Assembly (NCBI GenBank): GCA_013349825.1
Contig: DUYW01000017.1
Location: 1 to 34,454 of the forward strand
DNA: 34,454 nucleotides
Source of the DNA: Gammaproteobacteria bacterium
GTDB lineage: Bacteria > Pseudomonadota > Gammaproteobacteria > GCF-002020875
Direction: 5' to 3'
The notes beneath the pieces were generated by a model. The model saw nothing but the letters and a program-made list of their open reading frames with translations, had not been told where the DNA came from and ran no database searches. Position numbers and translations under genes: made by a program. Below are positions 25,353 through 34,169 of the stretch, piece after piece; within the stretch, counting starts at the first letter, position 1, and each line of letters starts with the position of its first letter.

Positions 25353-26384
25353 ATGCCGCGTGGTACTACGTTGCTCAGAATGAACCAACGCCCCGACACT
25401 CAACAGAACCAAACCTGGCAACAGGAGGTAGCACGTTCCCGTCTCACCCCAGAGCAACTTTGCAGTCAGTTACAGCTACCTGAAAACCTGGCTCTATCGA
25501 TGGTAAAGGGGGATCAACTGTTTCCAATCCGGGCACCGCAGAGCTATCTCAACAGAATTGAACCCTGCAATGAACAGGACCCGTTACTGAAACAGATTCT
25601 GCCAACAGAGGATGAAGCGGTAACGGTAAGCGGTTATTCTGCAGACCCCGTAGGAGACCACCATGCAACCCAGACAGAGGGGGTACTACAGAAATACCAC
25701 GGCAGAGCACTGCTGATCACCACAGCCAGCTGCCCCATCCACTGCAGGTACTGTTTTCGTCGTGCCTACCCCTATCAAGACAACCGGCTCTCTCTACAAA
25801 ACAGTCAGGCTATTGAGTGGATTGACGCAGACCAGAGCTTGCATGAGGTGATCCTGAGCGGTGGTGATCCATTGATGCTCAGCAATGATCGGCTCGAAAC
25901 ACTGATCAACAGACTTGGGGCGATTAGCCACCTCAAAACGCTACGTATCCACAGCAGAATACCGGTAGTACTGCCTGAACGCATCGACCACACACTACTC
26001 AACCACCTTGAACATTGCCGCCTCAATGTCGTGATGGTGATCCACTGTAACCACCCACTTGAGATTGACGATACCGCGAGGGCAGCACTCAGCCGATTAA
26101 AGCCGGTTGTCACCGCGTTACTCAACCAGAGCGTGCTGCTAAAGGGCATCAATGACTCTACCGCAGTGTTGGAGCAACTCAGCCACACCCTGTTTAATGC
26201 CGGTGTTCTCCCCTACTATCTGCATCTGCTTGATCGCGTCAACGGCAGCCACCACTTTGAAGTTGAAGAGAGCATGGCTCACCAGTTTCTGCAAACACTT
26301 CGCAGTCTGTTACCCGGCTACCTGGTACCCAAGCTGGTACGAGAGATTGCCGGAGAGCCTTGTAAATCTCCAAGGATAGAATAA
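25353..26384 (+). CDS. epmB: EF-P beta-lysylation protein, radical SAM lysine 2,3-aminomutase
   Basis: The radical SAM triad is CPIHCRYC (Cys127, Cys131, Cys134 from ATG 25353), followed by FRRAYPY, with SGGDPLM and LRIHSRIPVV as in EpmB. The end, YLVPKLVREIAGEPCKSP, matches the EpmB C-terminus (E. coli EpmB has 342 residues; this reads 343). It lacks the extra C-terminal part of clostridial lysine 2,3-aminomutases. It converts lysine to (R)-beta-lysine for modification of elongation factor P; efp and epmA are not in the window. The start is uncertain: an ATG at 25380 is also possible, and the frame is open back into pyc. It is probably co-transcribed with pyc. Confidence 0.9.
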   Translation: MPRGTTLLRMNQRPDTQQNQTWQQEVARSRLTPEQLCSQLQLPENLALSMVKGDQLFPIRAPQSYLNRIEPCNEQDPLLKQILPTEDEAVTVSGYSADPVGDHHATQTEGVLQKYHGRALLITTASCPIHCRYCFRRAYPYQDNRLSLQNSQAIEWIDADQSLHEVILSGGDPLMLSNDRLETLINRLGAISHLKTLRIHSRIPVVLPERIDHTLLNHLEHCRLNVVMVIHCNHPLEIDDTARAALSRLKPVVTALLNQSVLLKGINDSTAVLEQLSHTLFNAGVLPYYLHLLDRVNGSHHFEVEESMAHQFLQTLRSLLPGYLVPKLVREIAGEPCKSPRIE

Positions 26385-26752
26385 TTCTTAATTCTTCTTG
26401 GTCACTGTTACCACTCTGATATTTTTACACCATGACCTCTGAAAAAGGTCAAATCTGCCCTTAAATATCCGGCATTAATGTCATAAATCAAAGCACAGAA
26501 CCCATATCGTTATCCATCATATGGGCTGTTTTGACTGGTGGCATATTTTATAAAATAGACATCTATCAATTATTTATTTTATAAATTCATATGTTTATGT
26601 GATATTCAATCTAATAAACCCTATATACAATGCCATTAATATAATTACTCAGTAATATATTTTTATATTATGATAAAAATCAAAAAAGTGCATTAGTCTA
26701 TACATTGAGATATTTAAAACACTTATTGAAAATGCCTTCTATAGAGAGGTTC
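26385..26752. other. AT-rich intergenic region between epmB and the Sel1 gene
   Basis: No gene is visible in 368 bp. The left part holds the hairpin at 26496-26532. From about 26540 to 26700 the sequence is very AT-rich with many TATA-like motifs and a small palindrome ATTACT-C-AGTAAT (26644-26656), so it probably contains the promoter of the Sel1 gene, but no single -35/-10 pair is convincing. Confidence 0.45.
26496..26532 (+). terminator. Candidate intrinsic terminator after epmB
   Basis: CCCATAT (26501-26507) pairs with ATATGGG (26519-26525) around an 11-base loop. CAG (26496-26498) can also pair with CTG (26526-26528) across a two-base bulge. TTTT follows at 26529-26532. It lies about 110 bp after epmB. 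The short T run limits confidence. Confidence 0.5.
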
Positions 26753-28024
26753 ATGATTAAAACCTCATTTCTATCTCTACTTTTGTGCATAGCACTTTTA
26801 TCCACTCCTGTATCCGGGAGCTCATTGGATTCCGCACCAACGAACCTCGAAACTTCAGCCTCCTTCACCGATAAATATGATGAAGATTTCAAGACGGACA
26901 GTTTCGAAGCTATATCGTCAAAAAGGCAATCAAAGAAAAGTACGCCGACCCTCACTAAAGATCAATTTGAAGAGTTCAAGAGTAGTGCAGAAACCGGAGA
27001 TAGTGATGCTCAATTTGCCTTAGGGGCCATCTACGTAAATGGCATCGGAAGAGCAAAAGATGCCTTTGAGGGGGCTAAATGGTACAAAAAATCTGCCGCT
27101 CTGGGAAACGCCAAGGCTCAGTCTGCACTTGGAGTGATGTATGTTCATGGTCGAGGGACTGTTCAGGATAAGGCCGCAGCAGTCAAATGGTTACACTTGT
27201 CTGCTGTGCAGGGGTATGCAAAGGGACAGTATAATCTGGGCCTACTCTATAGACGCGAAATTGGTGTCTTAAAAAGTAATGTAGAGGCCGCTAAATGGTA
27301 TAGAGAGGCCGCTGATCAAGGATTAGCAGATGCCCAGTTCGCACTCGGAGTGATGTACCGGTTGGGACATGGAGTAGATAAAGATAAGTATGCCGCAGTA
27401 CAATGGTACCGGAAGGCTGCTAATCAGGGACATATGAGAGCGCAGTCCAGTCTCGCGCTGGTCTATAGCCATGGGGACGGTACCGAAATGAACCTTGATA
27501 AAGCCAAGAAATGGTTTAAGGAGGCTGCATACCAGGGGCACGCCTCTTCCCAATTCAACCTGGGTGTTCTCTACAGTCGTAAAATCAATGGTAACGTTGA
27601 CTATCCAGAGGCTCTTGAGTGGTTTCAGAGGGCAGCAGCACTGGGGGTCATTGAGGCGCAATACAATGTGGGTGTAATGCATCGCTATGCGATGGGTACT
27701 CCACAAGACTACTCTGAAGCAGCGCGATGGTTTACAAAAGCGGCTGAACAGGGTTTTGCAAAATCACAAACTAATCTTGGGGTACTCTATACACGCGGGA
27801 ATGGCGTCACTAAAGACCCGGCTGAGGCGCTCAAGTGGTTTACAAAAGCGGCGTATCAAGGACTCGATATCGCCCAATTCAACCTTGCAACGATGTATGA
27901 CTTTGGTAACGGGGTTTCAGAAAATAATATCAAAGCCATCAAGTGGTATCGCAAAGCCGCTGAACAGGGCCACAAAAAAGCCCAATCCAAGCTTAAAACC
28001 AATATCGCAATGCTGAGTCAATAA
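26753..28024 (+). CDS. Secreted Sel1-repeat protein
   Basis: From ATG 26753 (AGAGG just upstream) the protein has 423 residues, opening with a clear Sec signal peptide (MIKTSFLSLLLCIALLSTPV, Ala/Ser-rich end). A TTG-started version 16 residues longer would spoil the signal. After a ~70-residue linker come nine Sel1 repeats of ~36 residues, each with AQxxLGxxYxxGxGxxxDxxxAxxWYxKAAxQGxxxA character. Sel1 repeats are helical solenoids that scaffold protein contacts; exported ones often act in envelope or host interaction. There is no enzymatic domain. It lies 49 bp before the MscS gene on the same strand. Confidence 0.88.
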   Translation: MIKTSFLSLLLCIALLSTPVSGSSLDSAPTNLETSASFTDKYDEDFKTDSFEAISSKRQSKKSTPTLTKDQFEEFKSSAETGDSDAQFALGAIYVNGIGRAKDAFEGAKWYKKSAALGNAKAQSALGVMYVHGRGTVQDKAAAVKWLHLSAVQGYAKGQYNLGLLYRREIGVLKSNVEAAKWYREAADQGLADAQFALGVMYRLGHGVDKDKYAAVQWYRKAANQGHMRAQSSLALVYSHGDGTEMNLDKAKKWFKEAAYQGHASSQFNLGVLYSRKINGNVDYPEALEWFQRAAALGVIEAQYNVGVMHRYAMGTPQDYSEAARWFTKAAEQGFAKSQTNLGVLYTRGNGVTKDPAEALKWFTKAAYQGLDIAQFNLATMYDFGNGVSENNIKAIKWYRKAAEQGHKKAQSKLKTNIAMLSQ

Positions 28025-28073
28025 AATCTGCACCACTGAAAGTAGTTTTACCTACTGACCAATAACCTAAACT

Positions 28074-29573
28074 GTGGATATAAAAAAACAAATTCTGCTC
28101 AAAATCACCCTGCTGGTTATTGTATCTACCATTGAAAGCAGCTGGTCCACTTTTTCCAACCCATCTACCCTGCCCTCTAATGAATGGCTACAACAGGGAG
28201 TCCCTATTGCTGCCCAAGTCCTGTTCTGGGCTCTATTGACCTCACTGCTTGTTAACGTAACTCATCACGCTCTGAATTCCTGGGAAAAACAGCACCCCGG
28301 CATTACCATTCCAAAACTCTTGAGAGACCTCTCTTCTCTTGTTATCTGGTCTGGTTTCATTGTTCTTGTGCTTTCTGGAGTGTTCGAAATTGATGTTACC
28401 GCACTGCTGACTGCTTCCGGTTTGGCAATTGCCGTAATTGGTTTTGCGCTTCGAAGCATGATCTCTGATATTTTTACCGGAATTGCATTAGGAATAGAGC
28501 GTCCTTTCCGTATCGGAGATTGGGTACAGGTTGATGATTATGCACCTGGAAAAGTGATTCAAATGAATTGGCGCTCTACAACAATCGAAACTGAAGAGCT
28601 CGTGACGGTAATCTTCTCAAATAGTCTATTGGCAACAAAACCCTTCCAGAACTATAGCCGCCCTCATCGCTATTTCCGCGATAGCTTCACCATAGCACTC
28701 GACAGCACTATTACTACACATAAAGCAGAACGTATTTTTCTATCAGCTATCAGCCAGGTTTCTGAGTCGATGAAAATTAATGAGAAACCTGAAATACGGA
28801 TCAAAGAGTTCTCATCAAGGGGGATACACTGGGAGATCCTCTATTGGGTGGAAAACTATGCAGAACGTTTTACGATTCGCCATGAAATTCAACGACGAAT
28901 GCTACGCAATATGCATTACTCAGGAATAGAGGTCGCTGCAGACCGTATTGAACTTGAGAAGTTAGAGCCTGACAACACTGTAGCCTTGGAAAACAAGAGT
29001 GTTGACCTGCATTTTATTCGTACCCTACCTCTATTTCAGTCACTCAACAGCTCAGAGCTGGATTGGCTGCAATATGAAATGAAACGGGTATTTTTTCAAA
29101 AAGGGAGCCGGGCTGTGCATTTGGGAGATAAGGGAAATTCTCTGTTTATTGTGCAAGAGGGGATTTTCGACGCCGCTATTCAGGATACCCATGGAAAAAT
29201 GGTCAGTGTAGGACATTTAATTCCAGGGACATTCTTCGGGGAAATGTCTTTATTAACGGGTGCTCCACGCTCTGCAACGATTACCGCCGAGGTCGACTCC
29301 ATCGCCTATGAACTGAACAGAGATACCCTAACCTCTCTTTTCACACAACGTCCGGCAGTCATGGAAGAACTCAGCATCAGCTTGGCCGAACGACAACTAC
29401 AAAACTCTGACTCCCTAAAAACAGCATCGAACTCTCAGATAATAATAGAGAAGGTCTCGCTGGCGAAACACTTCATGGGCAAGATCAGACAGGTATTTGG
29501 CTTTACCCACCAGGAAAAAGAGACTCCTCATGCCAAAATCAGCCCCGCCGCGACCGCCAAGGCCTCTTTATAA
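28074..29573 (+). CDS. MscS-type mechanosensitive channel with cyclic-nucleotide-binding domain
   Basis: The 499-residue protein starts at GTG 28074, with an in-frame stop two codons upstream. It has four hydrophobic segments; the last (ALLTASGLAIAVIGFALRSM, about 106-125) is the pore helix of MscS and leads into FRIGDWVQVDDYAPGKV, the beta-domain. After the alpha/beta domain (~to 310) comes a cyclic-nucleotide-binding domain (~325-450), with a FFGEMSLLTGAPRSA phosphate-binding cassette near residue 388 that includes the usual Glu and Arg. The tail is Ala/Lys-rich. MscS channels open under membrane tension; the fused domain implies gating by cAMP, cGMP or another nucleotide, as proposed for bCNG channels. 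Confidence 0.92.
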   Translation: MDIKKQILLKITLLVIVSTIESSWSTFSNPSTLPSNEWLQQGVPIAAQVLFWALLTSLLVNVTHHALNSWEKQHPGITIPKLLRDLSSLVIWSGFIVLVLSGVFEIDVTALLTASGLAIAVIGFALRSMISDIFTGIALGIERPFRIGDWVQVDDYAPGKVIQMNWRSTTIETEELVTVIFSNSLLATKPFQNYSRPHRYFRDSFTIALDSTITTHKAERIFLSAISQVSESMKINEKPEIRIKEFSSRGIHWEILYWVENYAERFTIRHEIQRRMLRNMHYSGIEVAADRIELEKLEPDNTVALENKSVDLHFIRTLPLFQSLNSSELDWLQYEMKRVFFQKGSRAVHLGDKGNSLFIVQEGIFDAAIQDTHGKMVSVGHLIPGTFFGEMSLLTGAPRSATITAEVDSIAYELNRDTLTSLFTQRPAVMEELSISLAERQLQNSDSLKTASNSQIIIEKVSLAKHFMGKIRQVFGFTHQEKETPHAKISPAATAKASL

Positions 29574-29683
29574 ACCCTATTCGAGCGACCACTGAGGCTG
29601 AACAATTGATTTTTGCAGGTGCTCCAGTTGGGCTTGTTTAATATCAGCGGCCTCTTTCAGCCTCTGCTCAATATCTTCCTGTT

Positions 29684-29950
29684 TTAGCGGGTTGTAAAAC
29701 CAGAATTTACTTCAACATTTACCTCACTACAGACCACACCCGAAACAGCTGACCACTCCGATCCTTGCCATAACCACTGCTGCAGTGCATCCAGTTGCAG
29801 CCTGTCTCCACAAGCGACCACCTCAACCGTACCATCGGACAGATTACGCGCAAAACCATCCAATTTCAGGCGGCGCGCCTGCTGTTGCGTAGTGCCTCTG
29901 AAATAGACCCCCTGTACTCGACCAGAGACGATACAGCGCCTGCAAGTCAC
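29684..29950 (-). CDS. acyP: Acylphosphatase
   Basis: An 88-residue acylphosphatase. The catalytic Arg18 lies in the loop [10 protein letters not shown] and Asn36 in [13 protein letters not shown], both canonical. It hydrolyses acylphosphates such as acetyl phosphate or 1,3-bisphosphoglycerate in the cytosol. Its start overlaps the end of the adaptor gene upstream (29947-29950), so it is the last gene of the overlapping minus-strand run. Its relevance to the efflux-like genes is not obvious; it may simply be translationally coupled. Confidence 0.93.
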   Translation of the reverse strand: MTCRRCIVSGRVQGVYFRGTTQQQARRLKLDGFARNLSDGTVEVVACGDRLQLDALQQWLWQGSEWSAVSGVVCSEVNVEVNSGFTTR

Positions 29951-30504
29951 TCTCTTTCAACCCCAAAACGGATCAATAGCGGTGGCTGTTGCTGCTCACT
30001 GTTGATCACCTCTCCCGGATGGTAGTGACGCTCCAGTACAACACCATCTTTAGGTGCCTTGAGTTCGCTCAACTCCAGATTGAGTCTTGCCTCATCTCGC
30101 GCGGCAATCAGTGCAGCCACTGCGGCTTCAGCCCGTACCCCGTTAAGGCGAGCGGTTCTCATCTCATTCTCGGTTGTCACCATGCGTTCAAGCAGCTCTT
30201 TCTGGAAGTTAAGATCTCTCTCTGCCTCTTCAAAATCAGCCTCTGCAACCCGCAGTGCGGCCTCTGCTGCAGCCAGTTGATACTGAAAACGGCGTGGGTC
30301 CAGGCGCAGCAGTGTAGCCCCCTTCTTTACACGATCCCCGACTTTAACCAATACTTCCTGAACCACTCCGGATACCGGCAAGCTGAGTCGTATCGGTGTA
30401 ACCGGTCGATCGAAGAGAGAAGTGGCTGGCGCACCCTCTTCAGCAGCTAAAGCTTGAAGTGGTAGTAGCAAGAGAAACAGTACAGGTCGAATCAGACTAT
30501 TCAT
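29947..30504 (-). CDS. Short periplasmic adaptor (HlyD/RND membrane-fusion type)
   Basis: The 185-residue protein has a signal peptide ([20 protein letters not shown]), then a first biotinyl-lipoyl half ([20 protein letters not shown]), a helical hairpin of ~85 residues and the second lipoyl half ([19 protein letters not shown]), ending about 15 residues later. Typical adaptors have 350-400 residues and continue with beta-barrel and membrane-proximal domains, which are absent here. The frame closes cleanly on a stop that overlaps acyP, so this is more likely a natural mini-adaptor than a frameshift product. It probably works with the TolC-like protein encoded just upstream. No pump gene is next to it. 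Confidence 0.82.
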   Translation of the reverse strand: MNSLIRPVLFLLLLPLQALAAEEGAPATSLFDRPVTPIRLSLPVSGVVQEVLVKVGDRVKKGATLLRLDPRRFQYQLAAAEAALRVAEADFEEAERDLNFQKELLERMVTTENEMRTARLNGVRAEAAVAALIAARDEARLNLELSELKAPKDGVVLERHYHPGEVINSEQQQPPLLIRFGVERE

Positions 30505-31774
30505 TCAGGGTAACCTCCTTTCCGATTAAATATTCCAGCTTGGTATAGATAAGCATCGCTTCAAACCGGCTCTTGGCACTGCGTAGATGGGCCGATGAGA
30601 CTCCGACCAGAGCATCACCAAAATTTGACTGCTGCTCCTGCTCATAGAGTGCCCGGTTACGATCCAGCTCAAAATCACGATACTCCTCTGCGAGCTGATC
30701 AGCACCCCATTGTGCCTCTAGTGAAATCAGCTGCAGATAGAGCTGATCAATTTCAGTTGCAATTGTGCGTTTCTCAACCTCCAGAGCGGATTGTGCTTGA
30801 TGTAACACCTCACGGGCAGCTGCCAACTGATAGTCCCGGCTACCGCTATCAAACAGTGGTATTTCCAACAGCAGGGAGGCCCGCCAACGATCTTTTGAGC
30901 TGGTCACCCGGCTGTGGTCAAGCCACTCCATCGATGCATCCAACTGCGGATACCCTGCCAACTGTGCCCGCTCGACCTCTTTCTGTGCCGCATTGATCTG
31001 CTGTTGCCTGATCGCTATTTGCCCATTGCCAGACCAGGCTGTCTGTTTTAATGAATCCACAGGGGCCAGCATCTCCACCAGCTTAGAGGGATTGATCATT
31101 GGGGCAATCAGAGTAGAGGGGATCTCTGTAGGATGGTTCATCAACTCTGCCAGGCGGATTCGGCTCATCCGCTGCTCCATCTCTCTGCGTTTCTGTATTG
31201 CCCGCTCATCCTGAAACAGCGACTCTGCCTGCAACAGATCAAGTTCTGAATAGGCCCCGGTATGTGCCTTATCCTGTTTTTTCTGAAAGCGCAGATAGGC
31301 AATTGTCATCGCCTCATCTGCAACGGTACGTTGATGGTCTGCCAACAGTACATCGAAAAAACGCTGCATAATTTCCAACTTTAACTGCTGCAGCGCCTGC
31401 TCTTGCCCAGCTTGTCGTTGATCTACTGTCAACACTGCAATTTCATGCTCCAGTCCGCTACGTCCAAAGTCATACAATGGCTTCCCGGCAATCACTGAAA
31501 ACAGGTGGTCATCTACCGACTCACCAACCTGCTGTTGCAACGCCTTGCTGCGAATACGGGCCTGCAGATCCAGTGTTACCCCTTGACGGCTCTCAACCTG
31601 ATTGACCTCAAACTGTGACTGTGCCAACCGGGATTGGAAAATGGCCAGGCGGGGATGGTCAGGAGTCGCAAACTGCAACGCCTGCTGTAAACTCAAAGGT
31701 TCAGGAATCGCACCTGCCTGCACCAGAGATGAGGAGAGCAGCGCGGATAACAGTATAAAGCACCACCTCATCAT
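30497..31774 (-). CDS. TolC-like outer-membrane efflux protein
   Basis: The 425-residue protein has a signal peptide (cleavage near VQAG, residue ~21) and two copies of the outer-membrane-factor helical layout: long Gln/Glu/Ala-rich helices (e.g. LQQLKLEIMQRFFDVLLADHQ and later RTIATEIDQLYLQLISLEAQW) broken by short strand-forming segments. This is the OEP/TolC architecture, slightly shorter than TolC (~470 after processing). It should form the trimeric outer-membrane duct and periplasmic tunnel. It overlaps the adaptor gene (30497-30504) and the thioredoxin-like gene (31774), so all are translationally coupled. The inner-membrane transporter must be encoded elsewhere or be absent. Confidence 0.85.
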   Translation of the reverse strand: MMRWCFILLSALLSSSLVQAGAIPEPLSLQQALQFATPDHPRLAIFQSRLAQSQFEVNQVESRQGVTLDLQARIRSKALQQQVGESVDDHLFSVIAGKPLYDFGRSGLEHEIAVLTVDQRQAGQEQALQQLKLEIMQRFFDVLLADHQRTVADEAMTIAYLRFQKKQDKAHTGAYSELDLLQAESLFQDERAIQKRREMEQRMSRIRLAELMNHPTEIPSTLIAPMINPSKLVEMLAPVDSLKQTAWSGNGQIAIRQQQINAAQKEVERAQLAGYPQLDASMEWLDHSRVTSSKDRWRASLLLEIPLFDSGSRDYQLAAAREVLHQAQSALEVEKRTIATEIDQLYLQLISLEAQWGADQLAEEYRDFELDRNRALYEQEQQSNFGDALVGVSSAHLRSAKSRFEAMLIYTKLEYLIGKEVTLNE

Positions 31775-32298
31775 CAGTTCCGCTGTTGCCGCTTATAACG
31801 TGAAAAGGAGCTCTTCAGGTAGTGCTGATCCGCTGCATACTGCCCCAGCAGCAGAAACTCTTTCTGACTTGATGCAGCACCGGTATAGCGCACGACCATC
31901 TCGCCATCCAGATTATAGAAGGCCATTAAAGGGGTTGCCCGTACCCGATTCTTCTTTTCCGCAAAGTGCTTCTCCAGCATCATCTCGCCTTTGAAATTGG
32001 TAATTTCCACCTCTCCCTTGATATTGACCCGATAGATCTGGAAGTGATCCCGATAGAAGTCCTGCACCGCACTCTGATTGAGAATGGTTGCTTTCATGCG
32101 GGCACAAAAAGGGCAATCATCCTCTTCAAAGAAGAGAAAGACCCCCTTTTTACCCTCCTCACGAGCGATCTCCAGCTCCTCTGAAAAATCTCCAAAGGTG
32201 GAGTGGAAAAAGTGTTCCCCCGGATCGCGAATTTCGCTCAACACCGTGGTAGAAATCAGCAGAAAAACTGCTACAAAAGCGGATTGAACAATACCCAT
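31774..32298 (-). CDS. Exported thioredoxin-like protein (SoxW/thioredoxin_7 type)
   Basis: The 174-residue protein has an N-terminal hydrophobic signal (GIVQSAFVAVFLLISTTVLS) and a thioredoxin fold with redox motif CPFC (Cys62, Cys65) after the strand GVFLFFEEDD, and the cis-proline region VRATPLMAFYN. Thioredoxin_7 proteins of this sort are periplasmic thiol-disulfide reductases, sometimes linked to sulfur oxidation (SoxW) or metal handling. It is the first gene of the overlapping minus-strand run; its TGA overlaps the TolC-like start. A role in keeping a periplasmic thiol or the exported substrate reduced is inference. Confidence 0.82.
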   Translation of the reverse strand: MGIVQSAFVAVFLLISTTVLSEIRDPGEHFFHSTFGDFSEELEIAREEGKKGVFLFFEEDDCPFCARMKATILNQSAVQDFYRDHFQIYRVNIKGEVEITNFKGEMMLEKHFAEKKNRVRATPLMAFYNLDGEMVVRYTGAASSQKEFLLLGQYAADQHYLKSSFSRYKRQQRN

Positions 32299-32455
32299 TA
32301 CTCCCCCTATTCAACATACTATACGACACTCAAAACGGTGAAAGAGTCCTCCTCTTTGAGCCGATGGTTAGATACCGGTTTTGTAACTATTCATCACAAC
32401 ACTGTAACTGTTTAGATTGCCTCTCAAGTTCGTCAGTCTAAGGCAGAAAACGTGA

Positions 32456-32471
32456 ATTTACACCTGTAAAT
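32456..32471. promoter_or_regulatory. Palindrome in the thioredoxin/fumarase divergent region
   Basis: ATTTACA-CC-TGTAAAT is a perfect inverted repeat with 7-bp arms, about 80 bp before the fumarase start and 160 bp from the divergent thioredoxin-like gene. It could be an operator for either. The rest of 32299-32550 shows no gene. Confidence 0.35.
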
Positions 32472-32550
32472 GGCCCTTTTCGAACACAGAAATGGCAGAT
32501 TTCAGAGGTGAGCTGAATAGTTACCAGACTTCAATGGTAGCATAAGCACT

Positions 32551-34062
32551 ATGACTACGATCCAACAAGAAGATTTTATCTCCAGCATTGCTGAAGCACT
32601 ACAGTTCATCTCCTACTACCACCCGATTGATTTCATTCAGGCGATGGGGGAAGCGTGGCAACGTGAAGAGTCCCCTGCCGCTAAGGACGCTATAGCACAA
32701 ATTTTAATGAACTCCAGAATGTCCGCACTTGGCAAGCGACCCATCTGTCAGGACACAGGCATTGTAGTGATCTTTCTGAAGATCGGTATGGAGGTACGCT
32801 GGGAGTCTACTCTCTCTATACAGGAGATGGCTGATGAGGGGGTACGCAGAGCCTACCTCCATCCAGACAACAAATTACGTGCCTCGGTACTGAGTGATCC
32901 TGCAGGAAAACGGAGTAATACCCGCGACAACACCCCCGCAGTGGTCCATATGGAGGTTGTGCCCGGAAGCCATCTGCAGGTTACCGTCGCTGCCAAAGGG
33001 GGGGGCTCCGAAAATAAATCTCGCTTTGCCAACCTCAGCCCCAGTGCCAATGTTGCTGATTGGGTAGTCGAACAGCTCCCCACCATGGGTGCAGGGTGGT
33101 GCCCACCGGGTATGCTCGGGGTGGGCATTGGCGGTACCGCTGAAAAGGCGATGCTGATGGCCAAAGAGTCGTTAATGGAACCAATCAACATCCATACCCT
33201 GCGTGAGTCTGGCCCCCGATGCCGTGCAGATGAGTTACGTCTGGAGATCATGGAGCGGGCCAATGCATTGGGGATCGGCGCACAGGGGCTGGGAGGGTTA
33301 ACCACTCTGCTCGATGTTAAAATCAAAGAGTACCCCACCCATGCCGCCTCTCTTCCTGTCGCTATCATCCCCAACTGTGCCGCCACCCGTCATCTGCACT
33401 TTTCACTGGATGGTAGTGGCCCGGCCCAACTCCCTCCCCCCTCCATCGATCAGTGGCCCGATGTTGAATGGCAACCGGCTGCCGATGCACGTAAGGTCAA
33501 TCTGGATCAACTAACCGCAGAAGAGACACAGGCATGGCGACCCGGAGATACATTACTGTTGAGTGGAAAATTACTCACAGGGCGAGATGCCGCCCATAAA
33601 CGGATTGCCGACCTCTATGCAGCAGGTGAAGCTCTGCCTGAAGGTGTGGATCTCACCAACCGGATGATCTACTACGTGGGGCCTGTAGACCCGGTTGGCG
33701 ATGAGGTGGTCGGTCCCGCTGGCCCAACCACCTCAACCCGTATGGACAGCTTTACCGAGTTGATGCTGGAGAAGACCGGACTGATTGGTATGGTAGGTAA
33801 AGCGGAACGTGGTCCCGCGACTATCGAGTCCATCAAGAAACACCGCTCTGTCTATCTGATTGCAGTGGGTGGCGCCGCCTATCTGGTTGCCAAGGCGATC
33901 AAGAAATCACGTATTGTTGCCTTTGAGGAGTTGGGGATGGAGGCCATTTATGAGTTTGAGGTGGAAGAGATGCCTGTCACGGTTGCCGTCGATAGCCTGG
34001 GAGACTCTATCCACAAAAGCGGCCCTGCAGCCTGGAAGACCGAGATCGAAAGCCACTCATAA
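32551..34062 (+). CDS. fumA: Fumarate hydratase class I (iron-sulfur)
   Basis: The 503-residue protein combines the alpha (1-~290) and beta (~300-503) domains of class I fumarases in one chain. The Cys residues fitting the [4Fe-4S] ligands are Cys66 (CQDTG), Cys224 (PRCRADE) and Cys276 (NCAATR). The beta part carries GRDAAHKR and the YYVGPVDP...GPAGPTTSTRMD active-site stretch. It catalyses reversible hydration of fumarate to malate in the TCA cycle. The chain is ~45 residues shorter than E. coli FumA, lacking part of the N-terminus, as in several proteobacterial forms. L(+)-tartrate dehydratase is the main alternative, less likely because of the fused layout. Confidence 0.92.
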   Translation: MTTIQQEDFISSIAEALQFISYYHPIDFIQAMGEAWQREESPAAKDAIAQILMNSRMSALGKRPICQDTGIVVIFLKIGMEVRWESTLSIQEMADEGVRRAYLHPDNKLRASVLSDPAGKRSNTRDNTPAVVHMEVVPGSHLQVTVAAKGGGSENKSRFANLSPSANVADWVVEQLPTMGAGWCPPGMLGVGIGGTAEKAMLMAKESLMEPINIHTLRESGPRCRADELRLEIMERANALGIGAQGLGGLTTLLDVKIKEYPTHAASLPVAIIPNCAATRHLHFSLDGSGPAQLPPPSIDQWPDVEWQPAADARKVNLDQLTAEETQAWRPGDTLLLSGKLLTGRDAAHKRIADLYAAGEALPEGVDLTNRMIYYVGPVDPVGDEVVGPAGPTTSTRMDSFTELMLEKTGLIGMVGKAERGPATIESIKKHRSVYLIAVGGAAYLVAKAIKKSRIVAFEELGMEAIYEFEVEEMPVTVAVDSLGDSIHKSGPAAWKTEIESHS

Positions 34063-34067
34063 CCGAT

Positions 34068-34105
34068 AATCCTAGAATCCTAGAATCCTAGAATCCTAGA
34101 ATCCT
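34068..34105 (+). repeat. 8-bp tandem repeat (AATCCTAG, 4.75 copies)
   Basis: Four exact copies of AATCCTAG followed by AATCCT begin five bases after the fumarase stop codon. Such a simple array is prone to slippage. There are no spacers, so it is not a CRISPR. Confidence 0.95.
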
Positions 34106-34169
34106 CATTTTAGCCATATTGCTCTGGATGGCGTAGTGGCTCGGCAAGCTCAACTGTTATTTATATTTT

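Noticed and set aside
29947-30504. Adaptor gene as a frameshifted pseudogene
   Set aside because: The frame is intact from signal peptide to stop and the stop overlaps acyP; no continuation of adaptor domains is seen in other frames downstream.
32853-33386. 177-codon minus-strand open frame inside the fumarase gene
   Set aside because: Shadow of the fumarase codon pattern; Ser/Pro/Arg-rich with no domain, and fumarase motifs are intact on the plus strand.
34068-34105. CRISPR-like array
   Set aside because: Units are 8 bp and directly adjacent with no spacers, and no cas genes are present.
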